Below, in pieces: positions 37,301 through 46,082 of a stretch of 64,000 nucleotides of DNA (position 1 is its first letter; every line of letters begins with the position of its first letter). The position numbers and the translations under genes are program-made. The notes beneath the pieces are model-generated. The model saw only the letters and a program-made list of their open reading frames with translations. It searched no databases and was not told the DNA's origin. The stretch spans positions 47,983-111,982 of the forward strand of contig JAENZJ010000011.1 of the NCBI GenBank assembly GCA_016841325.1, given 5' to 3'. Source of the stretch: Thermincola carboxydiphila. GTDB lineage: Bacteria; Bacillota; Thermincolia; Thermincolales; UBA2595.

Positions 37301-38869
37301 GCCGCCATTTGTAATGTCATCAGAAGTCTCCAGGATACCGTCTGCTCCGGGCAGGGGGTATTCTTTCTTGCCCCAGTCGATACGGTTCTTCTTGGCCGCC
37401 CAGGTCAGGGTAGCCAGGGTCAGGTCGCCATCATATACGGTGGTGGGCTTCTGGTCAGGGTTTTGGTAGTCCGGTGTGGCTGCAGCCGTAGTTCTCCCGA
37501 ACCGGGTAAAACCGGCTTCGGTAACATTAAAACGCTCCAGTTCAAAGACCTCATCCAGAGAGTAATTGCCCGCCATGTCGGTGACGGTACTGTACTGGAT
37601 ACTGCCGTCCTTAAACCGGGTCCCAACGGCAACATTGGGGATACCTTTTTCCCCCAGTTCGGGTTCAAAAACCCCGTTTCCATTGCTGTCACAGAATACT
37701 GTTCCCATAATCCATCCATACCAGCGCGGGATACCTATCTGCCCGGGATACCTGGCCGGGTCGTCGGCAATCGTCACATTCCAGCTGCCGGTTACCGGGT
37801 CAGGTACTTGCACGGTTCTGAAAGAAATAATGTAATCAAGGGGTTCATCCCAGACAGCTATCTGGTATACCCCAGCCGGGACATTTGTTATCAGGACATT
37901 GCCGCTGCTGTCGCCACGGCCGGTGTAAACCTGTCTGTCTGTACGCCCCACATCGGTCAAGGCGACCCAGGGACGGTTCACCGGGTCACCAAGGGTCAGG
38001 GGTTTGGTTGGGGGGACAAATTCAATTGTTGTTTTGACCTGGGTCGTGATTGTTCCCGTGGTTTCTCCCGGCCCCGGCAGGGGAAACTCCATGGGCTGCA
38101 CAAAACCTATCCAGACCAGAGGAGCTTTGAAGCCTTCACGGGGACTGTACCCGTCATTGCCCTCTTCAATCCAGGCATCAATTATATGAGTTCCTTCAAT
38201 AGTGGTGGTCTGAATCCAGTCAGTCCCGTCAGGTGGGATGGCCTGCACTTCATATTTGCCCGGGGCCAGATATTCAATAACGGCATCACCGTTGGCATCA
38301 GTCCGGATTATGCCACCGGTATCCGGAATGGGAACCGGTTTGCCCCCCGGGTCAAGAATGAGATGTCCCTGGGCATCTTTTTCATATTGGGTGCCCAGGA
38401 CGTTACCGAAGTAATCGGTGGTCACTTCTCCCACCACATCACCGATCACTATCCTGAAACCCTCCAGCCCATGTTCCAGCGGGACATCGTCTTCACCATT
38501 GACAGGGCCGTTGTCATGGAAAACATGAACCCTGATTGTGGAGAGGGGAAGGGGGTCAGGGTAGAGTTCTATGGTCACGGTTTGGTTAGAAGAAATACTG
38601 ATGTGGTGTCCGCCCAGCTTATAGCCGGGGGCAAGAACCGAGACAAGATAACTGCCTGCCGGCACAGCCACCACGGGAGAAGATGAATCCCCCGCGGCAA
38701 TTACCGGACTATGACTGGCTCCCGGTTTCAGGGAGGGCCAGTTGGCAGGGTCAGGGTCAAAGGGGTTGCCCACATTGTTTTCATTGACAATAAATTTGAA
38801 ATTGTTCAGCGGCTGGTTTGTCTTGACATCCTTCACCTGAACTGTAAGGAGGGGGTTACTGTTACTCAT
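34358..38869 (-). CDS. 1503-aa protein: SdrD_B-like domains, IPT/TIG-like domain, right-handed parallel beta-helix
   Basis: GTVFCDSNGNGVFEPELGEKGIPNVAVG; ITRVNRVYFTRTGSRTLVIDGIDFG; SIQSAIDNAAEKSLIIVAPGTYYESPI and NN-rich beta-helix coils; overlaps the subunit C start by 23 nt. Confidence 0.85.
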   Translation of the reverse strand: MSNSNPLLTVQVKDVKTNQPLNNFKFIVNENNVGNPFDPDPANWPSLKPGASHSPVIAAGDSSSPVVAVPAGSYLVSVLAPGYKLGGHHISISSNQTVTIELYPDPLPLSTIRVHVFHDNGPVNGEDDVPLEHGLEGFRIVIGDVVGEVTTDYFGNVLGTQYEKDAQGHLILDPGGKPVPIPDTGGIIRTDANGDAVIEYLAPGKYEVQAIPPDGTDWIQTTTIEGTHIIDAWIEEGNDGYSPREGFKAPLVWIGFVQPMEFPLPGPGETTGTITTQVKTTIEFVPPTKPLTLGDPVNRPWVALTDVGRTDRQVYTGRGDSSGNVLITNVPAGVYQIAVWDEPLDYIISFRTVQVPDPVTGSWNVTIADDPARYPGQIGIPRWYGWIMGTVFCDSNGNGVFEPELGEKGIPNVAVGTRFKDGSIQYSTVTDMAGNYSLDEVFELERFNVTEAGFTRFGRTTAAATPDYQNPDQKPTTVYDGDLTLATLTWAAKKNRIDWGKKEYPLPGADGILETSDDITNGGISGMIYYATMRNELDPRYAVAEGYEPGVPDVVVNLYTTTVDPVTGEIQRGPKIDSVTSDAWEHPRNNDGDPVLEVPGTGNYIARGVFDGGYAFEPLAEGVYIVEIEVPHGYKILDESSINTGEGDTFIPAENFSAQIAPPPYEGSSRTAKIITVTWGQNAAADFFIYTDVPVPGRIVGFLLDDVNIETDPARIYYGEKRGIPLAPVGIRDFTGRLITTVHSDLNGIFEVILPSTYTANIPSPSGVAPGMYQVIGNDPGNPDAPNENYNPNYHTLKMVFEVWPGKTTYADVALFPITAFVETPGSQFAQPPLCDAKPGTPQITRVNRVYFTRTGSRTLVIDGIDFGNRIGYVTLNNRFLPVSRWRNNRVTCAVPRNFPSGAWQLLLYNSDGIAAPTGLTIHIPGSNYNPPVVNVPAGGSIQSAIDNAAEKSLIIVAPGTYYESPIIYKNVKIQGYGAEVTRIDGRFFLSYLEQWVQKLNSIEFDGNQEIPRGQVITFVAKDGVFGSSFHTQLDGFYITGARGEEGGGLYINAYCRNLEISNNILRSNGGGFGGAITVGSAYIGDNHNERIRIYYNRILNNGGISLAGAVGIFNGAHYYEIDHNEICGNYSAEYGGGISHFGLSRFGKIHHNCVSFNASFDEGAGIFIGGEQPVPPAVLSAGSGEVEIYNNCIQGNVANDDGGGIRLLQPGTYLIKIYNNMIVNNVSTDLGGAVALDDAANVVIYNNTIAKNITTATAEDSDGNPHGAGLVSEMNSSAFQAVLPPGSPVFSDPVLFNNLFWDNRAYHFDINTGKLSTDYLRIDLEVFGGATPLYMSPDYCYLTVPYGSGAHNIVYNGHNSPRFKKTFDTKLNVVAFTTEPTFKSVKIVTVTPEAEGDYHLRRNSPAVNSGTKYFTAGGTTWQAPDFSFDDLPRPWQRYDIGADEFWPVPLPYPVLKIFDTVSEMLKKKGINFPSPFIGHTPTLMHVITAEEPERGDENGSNQ

Positions 38870-39357
38870 TGCAAAACCTCCTTATTAATATGACTGTACA
38901 TAGTATATTCCAGGTGAAGGGGGATGGTTACTTTTGGTGGGTTTATGTTAAGGATGGGACTGCGAGGCAAACCATGATGAGAATCATTAGAAATAAGGCT
39001 GCTTAATATTGTGCAAAACGGCTGTCAGGAGTTGTATATTCCTGAGCAGCTGTTTTTTGACCCAAAATTAATCCTATAATTGTTAATAAAATTATCATAA
39101 ATTGGTTATGGGCATTTGACTAAAACCTAAATTTGGTTTATTATAGGAAGTGGGCTTATGCCCGAAACAAATATGGGACAGTCAAAGTATAACTTTTAAG
39201 ATATTTCAGAAAAGTTCGAATAATATTATCCTTCTACTTATAAATCCGCTCTCTTACTTTGTTTCTAACCCTTTGCGCAAAACCGACAGCCCGCAAAACC
39301 AGGTATTCATCTACATAAAGGTCCGTCAAAAAAGACTGCAGGAGGTGGTGGTACTGA

Positions 39358-39377
39358 GGACATTTGGCTAAATGTCC
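39358..39377. promoter_or_regulatory. Perfect inverted repeat GGACATTT-GGCT-AAATGTCC upstream of acsA
   Basis: 8-bp arms with 4-nt loop in the leader of the CODH/ACS operon. Confidence 0.5.
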
Positions 39378-39477
39378 GGGGGAGAGAAGTGACATTACTT
39401 TTGGAAAATGGAGACCTGGTTGTGAAATCCAAGAGAAATGATCAGAGATTTATACTATTTTAAGGAGGGTTAAGTTA

Positions 39478-41490
39478 ATGCCAAGATTTAAAGACCCAAA
39501 CCACACCTGCAAACCGTCAGATTACCCGAGAGTTGTTGACCCCAAAAACGTTAAACGTTCCATTGACCCGGCTGCTTTGGAGATGATTGACAAGGCCCAG
39601 CAAGAAGGTATCCAGACAACTTTTGACCGGTTTTTGGCACAACAGCCCCAGTGCCAGTTTGGCTACAAAGGGATTTGCTGCAGGTTTTGCATGATGGGTC
39701 CCTGCCGGCTTACTGCCGATACCGGACCCAAGAGCAAAGGTATTTGCGGTGCCGATGCCTGGACCATTGCAGCCAGGAGCACCGGTACGATGCTGCTTAC
39801 AGGGTGTGCCGCCCACTGTGAACACGGCAGGCATATTGCCCATTCCCTGTTAGAACTCTCAGAAGGAAAGGCCCCTGATTATAAAATTACCAGCCCCGAA
39901 AAACTGAAGAGTGTTGCTGCCAAGGTGGGTATAGGAACCGAAGGCAAATCTGACCTGGAGCTGGCAAAAGAAGTGGCAGAACTTGCCTTAAGAGACTTTG
40001 AAATTCTGCCTGGTATGGGCGAATGTACCTGGACTATTTCCATGGTTACTGAAGGACGCAGGGAAAAGTACAGGGCCTGCAATATAATGCCTAACGGAAT
40101 CCAGTCAGCTATGGCAGACCTTCTGGCACAGGCACATGTTGGACAGGATAATGACCCTGTTAACATTACATTCAGTGCCCTCCGGGCCGCATTGGCAGAT
40201 GTCACAGGTATGAAGATTGCTACTGACCTGTCAGATGTAATCTTCGGTATTCCGGAGCCTGTTGTTTCCGAAGCCAACATGGGTGTAATGAAGGCTGACC
40301 ATGTTAATATAATTCTTCACGGACACAACCCAATTCTCAGTGAGATGATTGTTGCTGCTGCCAGGGAATTAGAAGGGGAAGCCAAAGAAGCAGGCGCTGC
40401 CGGCATCCAGTTATCCGGTATCTGCTGTACGGGAAATGAAGTCCTCATGAGACAGGGTGTGCCAATTTGTACATCATTCTCATCCCAGGAACTTGCCATT
40501 ACCACCGGAGCCGTTGATGCCATGGTTGTAGACGTACAATGTATTATGCCGGGGATCGTACAGGTGGCCAAGTGCTTCCACACCAAGATTATTTCCACCC
40601 AGGATATTGTTAAGCTTCCCGGTTCCATGCATGTTCCCTTTAATGTAGATACAGCCATGAATGATGCCAAGGAAATAGTCAGGGTTGCTATTGATTCTTA
40701 TAAAGAGCGGAAAGACAGACCTGTTAAAATACCGCAGTATAAAGAGAAAGTTGTTGCCGGTTTCAGTCTTGAAGCTATGTACGATATATTAGGTAAAGTG
40801 AATGCCGAAAAACCGGTCGGTGTCCTTGTTGATGCTATTGAATCCGGACAAATTAAGGGTGTTGCCCTGCTGTGCGGCTGTGAAAACCTGAAGACAATAC
40901 AAAATGAGGCCCATATTACCATCACCAGGGAACTCCTGAAAAATGACGTCTTTATTATAGCAACCGGATGTTCTGCTCAGGATATGGCCAAGTTTGGCAT
41001 TATGAATCCTGCTAATAGGAAGGAACTGTGTGGAGACGGCTTAAATGCTTTCCTGGATACCCTCGAAGAGAAATCCGGTCTTGAACTCCCGGCAACATTC
41101 CACATGGGTTCCTGTGTTGACAATACACGTTGCTCTGACCTCTTCATGGATATGGCCAACTATATGGGTGTAGATACTCCTAAAGTACCGTTTGTGGCAT
41201 CGGCCCCCGAAGCTATGAGCGGCAAGGCTGTCTCTATCGGTACCCATTATGTAACTTTAGGGGCGCCCGTCCATGTTGGCACAATGCCTCCTGTTGAAGG
41301 CAGTGATCTGTTCTATAGCATTACTACCCAGATTGCCAGTGATGTCTATGGCGGATACTTCATCTTTGAAATGGATCCCAAGCTTGCAGCCCAAAAGATT
41401 TTGAATGCTCTTGAATACAGGACCTGGAAATTAGGGGTTCACAAGAAGGCTGCCGAAAAATTCGAAACTAAATTGTGCCAGAACTATTAA
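39478..41490 (+). CDS. acsA: CO dehydrogenase subunit of CODH/ACS
   Basis: 670 aa CooS/AcsA family (CCRFCMMGPCRL, GICCTGNEVLMRQG, ATGCSAQDMAKFG, HMGSCVDNTR) followed by acsB. Confidence 0.93.
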   Translation: MPRFKDPNHTCKPSDYPRVVDPKNVKRSIDPAALEMIDKAQQEGIQTTFDRFLAQQPQCQFGYKGICCRFCMMGPCRLTADTGPKSKGICGADAWTIAARSTGTMLLTGCAAHCEHGRHIAHSLLELSEGKAPDYKITSPEKLKSVAAKVGIGTEGKSDLELAKEVAELALRDFEILPGMGECTWTISMVTEGRREKYRACNIMPNGIQSAMADLLAQAHVGQDNDPVNITFSALRAALADVTGMKIATDLSDVIFGIPEPVVSEANMGVMKADHVNIILHGHNPILSEMIVAAARELEGEAKEAGAAGIQLSGICCTGNEVLMRQGVPICTSFSSQELAITTGAVDAMVVDVQCIMPGIVQVAKCFHTKIISTQDIVKLPGSMHVPFNVDTAMNDAKEIVRVAIDSYKERKDRPVKIPQYKEKVVAGFSLEAMYDILGKVNAEKPVGVLVDAIESGQIKGVALLCGCENLKTIQNEAHITITRELLKNDVFIIATGCSAQDMAKFGIMNPANRKELCGDGLNAFLDTLEEKSGLELPATFHMGSCVDNTRCSDLFMDMANYMGVDTPKVPFVASAPEAMSGKAVSIGTHYVTLGAPVHVGTMPPVEGSDLFYSITTQIASDVYGGYFIFEMDPKLAAQKILNALEYRTWKLGVHKKAAEKFETKLCQNY

Positions 41491-41523
41491 TTCGGATTTC
41501 CAAATTCGAAAGGAGGAACAAGA

Positions 41524-43728
41524 ATGTCAGAGGAACTTAACTTTGACCAGATATATGCAGAAGCTGAAAAAGCTATGGAAGGCAAAGAGCCCGTTAAAAT
41601 GTTCAGAAGGGCATACAAAGGCGCCATTACTGCAGTTAGCTATGCAGAAATTCTTTTAACCAGGGCAATCCGCACTCATGGAAGGGATAAAAAGATAGGC
41701 TATCCTAACACCGCTTACTTCCTGCCGGTAATCCGCTGCTGGAGCGGTGAAAAAGTTACCACTCTCGGTGAACTGATACCTATCCTGAACAGGATGCGCA
41801 ATCAGATCTCAGAAGCGCTGACCTTTGAGCAATACCGGTTAAACGGTATGTCAACATGGTATGCTGCTGAAATCATTGAGGCCATTCAGTACATAGGCTA
41901 TGATGAAAACAATCCCAGGTTCCCTGAACCGTGGACCGGATTTATCGGCGACCCTGTCGTCCGTTCCTATGGTATCAAGATGGTTGACTGGACCATCCCC
42001 GGTGAGGCTGTTATCGTAGGCCGGGCCAGAGACAGCAAGCTGGCAGCCAAAATTGTGGCTGACCTGATGAGTAAAGGAATGATGATATTCCTTAGTGACG
42101 AAATAATTGAACAGCTGCTTGAAGAAAATGTTAAGCTGGGTCTGGATTATATTGCTTACCCCCTGGGCAATTTCACCCAGGTTGTCCATGCTGCCAACTA
42201 TGCACTCCGGGCCGGGATGATGTTCGGTGGTATCAAGGCCGGACTCAGGGATGCCCAGAGAGATTACCAGCGTCGTCGTGTACTTGCCTTTATTCTTTAC
42301 CTGGGTGAGCATGACTTTGTTAAGGATGCCGCCTGTGCCGGGGCAATTTATACCGGTTTCCCGGTTATTACTGACCAGCCTCTTGCTGAAGATGAGATGA
42401 TTCCCGACTGGTTTATCTCTGAACCTGATTATGACAAGATTATTCAGGTTGCCCTGGAAGTTAGGGGAGTTAAACTCACCAATATCGAAATCGATATCCC
42501 CATTAACCATGGTCCTGCTTTTGAAGGTGAGACTGTGCGTAAGGGAGATATGTACTGTGAGTTTGGCGGCGGGCGTACTCCCGGGTTCGAACTGGTTGAA
42601 ATGGTGGGAGATGACATCGAAGACGGTAAAATTACCCTGCTCGGTCCTGATATTGACACTCTGGGTGAAGATGGCGGCAAGCTGCCCCTGGGAATCCATG
42701 TTAAGATTTACGGGCGTAAAATGCAGAGTGACTTTGAACCTGTCCTGGAGCGCCGGGTGCATTACTTTACCAACTATGGCGAAGGTATTTGGCACGTTGC
42801 CCAGCGTGACCTGAACTGGCTGCGGTTTACCAAGGATGCATTTGCCAAAGGCTTCCGCCTGGAGCACCTGGGAACACTGCTTTATGCCAAGTTTAAGGCC
42901 GAGTTCCCGGCAATTGTTGACCGGGTTCAAATCGACCTGATTACAGATGAGGAAGAAGTACTCAAGCGCCGTGAGTTTGCCCGTGAGAAGTACAATGCGC
43001 GTGATGCCCGTCTCCGCGAGCTGACTGATGAAGGTGTTGAAGAATTCTATTCCTGCACTCTCTGCCAGTCATTTGCCCCAACCCATGTATGTGTTGTTGC
43101 CCCTGAGCGGGTAGGTCTGTGTGGTGCCGTATCCTGGCTTGATGCCAAGGCTGCATATGAGATCAACCCCCATGGCGCCAATGTCCCCATACTTAAGGGT
43201 GAGTGTATTGATGAGGTCAAGGGACAGTGGAAGTCCTTTAATGAGTTCATTTATCAGAACTCCCAGAGGACTGTTGAGGCAGTTAACTTCTACACCATCA
43301 TGGACAATCCGATGACCTCCTGCGGATGCTTTGAGGTTATCATGACAATGGTTCCGGAAGCCAATGGTTTCATGGTGGTTAACCGGGAACACTCCGGGAT
43401 GACCCCCTGTGGGATGAACTTCTCAACCCTGGCAGGTACCTGCGGCGGTGGCGCCCAGATGCCAGGATTTATGGGAATCGGTAAAGCATACTTCGGTTCC
43501 CGGAAGTTTATCAAGGCAGACGGTGGTTTGGGCCGCCTGGTTTGGATGCCCAAGGCTCTGAAGGAATCGCTTCGTGAGATTCTCGAAGAGAGAGCTGAAG
43601 AGGACGGACTCGGCCGTGATTTCGTAGACAAGATTGCTGATGAGACTGTCGGAGTCACCGGTGAAGAGATCCTTCCATTCCTGGAGGAAAAAGGACACCC
43701 TGCACTGACTATGGATCCACTTATGTAA
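41524..43728 (+). CDS. acsB: Acetyl-CoA synthase (CODH/ACS alpha subunit)
   Basis: 734 aa; A-cluster region EFYSCTLCQSFAPTHVCVV...RVGLCGAVSW and TSCGCFEVI. Confidence 0.95.
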   Translation: MSEELNFDQIYAEAEKAMEGKEPVKMFRRAYKGAITAVSYAEILLTRAIRTHGRDKKIGYPNTAYFLPVIRCWSGEKVTTLGELIPILNRMRNQISEALTFEQYRLNGMSTWYAAEIIEAIQYIGYDENNPRFPEPWTGFIGDPVVRSYGIKMVDWTIPGEAVIVGRARDSKLAAKIVADLMSKGMMIFLSDEIIEQLLEENVKLGLDYIAYPLGNFTQVVHAANYALRAGMMFGGIKAGLRDAQRDYQRRRVLAFILYLGEHDFVKDAACAGAIYTGFPVITDQPLAEDEMIPDWFISEPDYDKIIQVALEVRGVKLTNIEIDIPINHGPAFEGETVRKGDMYCEFGGGRTPGFELVEMVGDDIEDGKITLLGPDIDTLGEDGGKLPLGIHVKIYGRKMQSDFEPVLERRVHYFTNYGEGIWHVAQRDLNWLRFTKDAFAKGFRLEHLGTLLYAKFKAEFPAIVDRVQIDLITDEEEVLKRREFAREKYNARDARLRELTDEGVEEFYSCTLCQSFAPTHVCVVAPERVGLCGAVSWLDAKAAYEINPHGANVPILKGECIDEVKGQWKSFNEFIYQNSQRTVEAVNFYTIMDNPMTSCGCFEVIMTMVPEANGFMVVNREHSGMTPCGMNFSTLAGTCGGGAQMPGFMGIGKAYFGSRKFIKADGGLGRLVWMPKALKESLREILEERAEEDGLGRDFVDKIADETVGVTGEEILPFLEEKGHPALTMDPLM

Positions 43729-43846
43729 GCTAACGTTTAACTGGCCTCCACTTATGTAAGTTAACGCTTTTATGATTAAAATAATGATTTAAATCATCAT
43801 TTAAACGATGTTTAAATGTGATTTAAATTGTTTTTAACCTCCTTAA

Positions 43847-43880
43847 GGCTACCGGTTGGCATCCGGTAGCCCTTTTTTTT
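43847..43880 (+). terminator. Intrinsic terminator after acsB
   Basis: GGCTACCGG-TTGGCAT-CCGGTAGCC followed by T-run. Confidence 0.85.
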
Positions 43881-43902
43881 GAAGGTCTAAAAGGAGCATT
43901 AA

Positions 43903-44775
43903 TTAAAAAATAAAATGTGTGGTTTGGGAATGGCCGGCAGTCAGAGACCGGTTTTGCCGTACCCTTGCCAAGTGCATTAAAATTTCCTCTGCCACTAACT
44001 GCGGATTATCAATCATTGAGAAGTGGCTGCAATTGGGCAGTACTCGGAAAACGGAATTTGGAATAATCTCCTGCAGCCGCAGACCCCAGTAGGGAACCAG
44101 ATATCTGTCGTACTGCCCGTAAAGTATTGTCACAGGTATATTTAGCTGCATTAATGAGGGTACCAGCTCTTCGGTCTGGTGGTGCTCAAGCGCAAATGAA
44201 GCCTGCTGCAGCTCAGCGGGACCGTTCGGTGTGGCAAATGGCTCTACAAAGGCCCTGACCATTTCGAGAGTAAGAGATTGTTGATTAAGCACTCCGCCGC
44301 GAATCATCCTTTCAATAAACAGGGGAGACGGTTCAAATTCCGGACTGACCGGGTAACGCAGAGCCACTACTCCCGGAAGCGGCCAATTGGACAGACATAC
44401 TCCGTCGATAACCATAATGCTCTCAACTACTTGCGGGTAATTAACCGCAAGTATTTGTGCAATACCTCCGCCCAGATCATGGCCTATGAAGTGGGCTTTT
44501 TTGATGCCAATTGAATTTAACAGCTGTACTATATAACCTGCCTGCTTTGGCAGGGTGAGGTCCGAAGCCGGACCCCTGTCGGATTTTCCATAACCTATCA
44601 GGTCGGGTGCAATTATGGTTGCCTGGTTCATCAGGTGGGGCATTACAGTCATCCACAGGAATGAGTTTGTTGGTATACCGTGCATCATTACAATACAAGG
44701 CATGTTAGCATCTTTTTTTCGGTAGTACATTCTGTAACCACCATTTACCTGAATCAAATTTTCAGTTATGTTCAA
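43903..44775 (-). CDS. Alpha/beta hydrolase
   Basis: IVMMHGIPTNSFLW, HFIGHDLGGGIAQILA. Confidence 0.85.
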   Translation of the reverse strand: MNITENLIQVNGGYRMYYRKKDANMPCIVMMHGIPTNSFLWMTVMPHLMNQATIIAPDLIGYGKSDRGPASDLTLPKQAGYIVQLLNSIGIKKAHFIGHDLGGGIAQILAVNYPQVVESIMVIDGVCLSNWPLPGVVALRYPVSPEFEPSPLFIERMIRGGVLNQQSLTLEMVRAFVEPFATPNGPAELQQASFALEHHQTEELVPSLMQLNIPVTILYGQYDRYLVPYWGLRLQEIIPNSVFRVLPNCSHFSMIDNPQLVAEEILMHLARVRQNRSLTAGHSQTTHFIF

Positions 44776-44871
44776 ATCTTCAACCTCCCAATGAGACTGT
44801 TTGTTTTATACATTATTCCATTTTTATTTTTAAAAATTCGTAAGCCTACAGTTTTTCCCTAAAGATTACCT

Positions 44872-44899
44872 GTATACGCACGCCTTATGATTACATACT
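44872..44899 (+). promoter_or_regulatory. Possible forespore sigma (F/G-type) promoter
   Basis: GTATA-N17-CATACT upstream of the DUF1657/SpoVA operon. Confidence 0.4.
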
Positions 44900-44988
44900 C
44901 TGGAAAAGTTGCGGGTATTCTAGAATCGGGCTGGAAATTCAATAAGCCCTATGACAACGCCGGAATATCCGGTTAATGGGGGATAATC

Positions 44989-45195
44989 ATGACTGTTGGT
45001 GCCAAGGTGAAACAGACTATAGCGACTTTAAAGGGAATCAAAGGTACTCTGGAGATTTATGCCTATCAGTGTCAGGACCAGGAATCTGCCTCTGTTTATC
45101 AGGAAGGGCTTCAGGCCGTCAGTGAGATTACCGGTGATCTGGAAAAGAGATTAAAGAATCTGGAATTTGAAGAACCGCAGTACAAAGGGTTGTGA
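44989..45195 (+). CDS. DUF1657 protein
   Basis: MTVGAKVKQTIATLKGIKGTLEIYAYQCQDQESASVYQEGLQAVSEITGDLEKRL. Confidence 0.8.
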   Translation: MTVGAKVKQTIATLKGIKGTLEIYAYQCQDQESASVYQEGLQAVSEITGDLEKRLKNLEFEEPQYKGL

Positions 45196-45208
45196 GAGGG
45201 TGGTGCCA

Positions 45209-46069
45209 ATGAGGGAGTGGACTGAAATATTACTCAGGTCAGGAGGTTTGTTTTTTATAGCTCTGCTGCTGACAAGGGTAATGGGGAAAAGACAGCCATC
45301 GCGAATGAATTCTTTCAATTTTGTCAATTACATGGTTATAGCTATCATTGCAGCCCTGATTTCCATTAATGTTATCCGGGACCTTGCCTTAGGGCTAATT
45401 GCTTTGGGTGTCTGGGTTGTCCTTGCCGTTATCCTGGATTACCTGGCTCTGAAAAGCAAATGGTTTCATGACCTGATTCACGGTAAGGCAACGATACTGA
45501 TGAAAGACGGTAAAGTGATGGAAGAAAATTTGCTTCAGGTGAGGTACACAGGGGAAGAACTCCTGCGGGAGCTGCGCTCCAAAAATGTATTTAACCTGGC
45601 AGATGTCGAATTTGCCGTAATGGAAACAACGGGTGATATCAATGTATTCCTGAAGTCAGAGAAAAAGCCGGTAACTCCCCATGACCTGGGTAAAAAGGTG
45701 TCTCCTCAGCCAGAACCCCAGACCGTCATCCTGGATGGTAACATCCTCGATGAACCGCTTTCCAACCTGGGCCTTAACCGGGACTGGCTCAAGGTACAGC
45801 TGGACAGCCTGGGTGTGTCCCGGGATAATGTCTTTATCGGCCAGGTGGATGGTTCCGGAGAACTCTATGTGGACCTTTTTGATGATGCTGTACAGGTCCC
45901 GCAGCCAAAAGTGAAGGAACTCCTTTATGCAAATCTTGAGAAGAGTCAGGCTGACCTATTAAGTTTTGCCCTGGATACTAAAGACAAACAGGTGAAAGAT
46001 ATGTACCTGAAAAATGCCGAACGACTGGAACAGGTAAGAGAGAAATTGGAACCATACCTTTTAAGATGA
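45209..46069 (+). CDS. DUF421/YetF-like membrane protein
   Basis: TRVMGKRQPSRMNSFNFVNYMVIAIIAAL, ATILMKDGKVMEENLLQVRYT. Confidence 0.88.
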   Translation: MREWTEILLRSGGLFFIALLLTRVMGKRQPSRMNSFNFVNYMVIAIIAALISINVIRDLALGLIALGVWVVLAVILDYLALKSKWFHDLIHGKATILMKDGKVMEENLLQVRYTGEELLRELRSKNVFNLADVEFAVMETTGDINVFLKSEKKPVTPHDLGKKVSPQPEPQTVILDGNILDEPLSNLGLNRDWLKVQLDSLGVSRDNVFIGQVDGSGELYVDLFDDAVQVPQPKVKELLYANLEKSQADLLSFALDTKDKQVKDMYLKNAERLEQVREKLEPYLLR

Positions 46070-46082
46070 GGTGATCAGGAAA

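Noticed and set aside
36974-38686. 570-aa + strand ORF
   Set aside because: Antisense to the 1503-aa gene; composition is odd and no motifs, while the minus-strand product has clear SdrD_B modules.
38870-38910. SigmaE/G-like promoter (GAATATA...CATATTA) before the 1503-aa gene
   Set aside because: Spacer of 11-13 nt does not fit either consensus well; too weak to claim.
39150-39371. 73-aa ORF upstream of acsA
   Set aside because: No RBS or similarity; ends inside the palindrome of the leader.
41851-42930. 359-aa minus ORF and other long antisense ORFs within acsA/acsB (e.g. 42444-42680, 43290-43658)
   Set aside because: Complete overlap with well-supported CODH/ACS genes; no recognisable motif.
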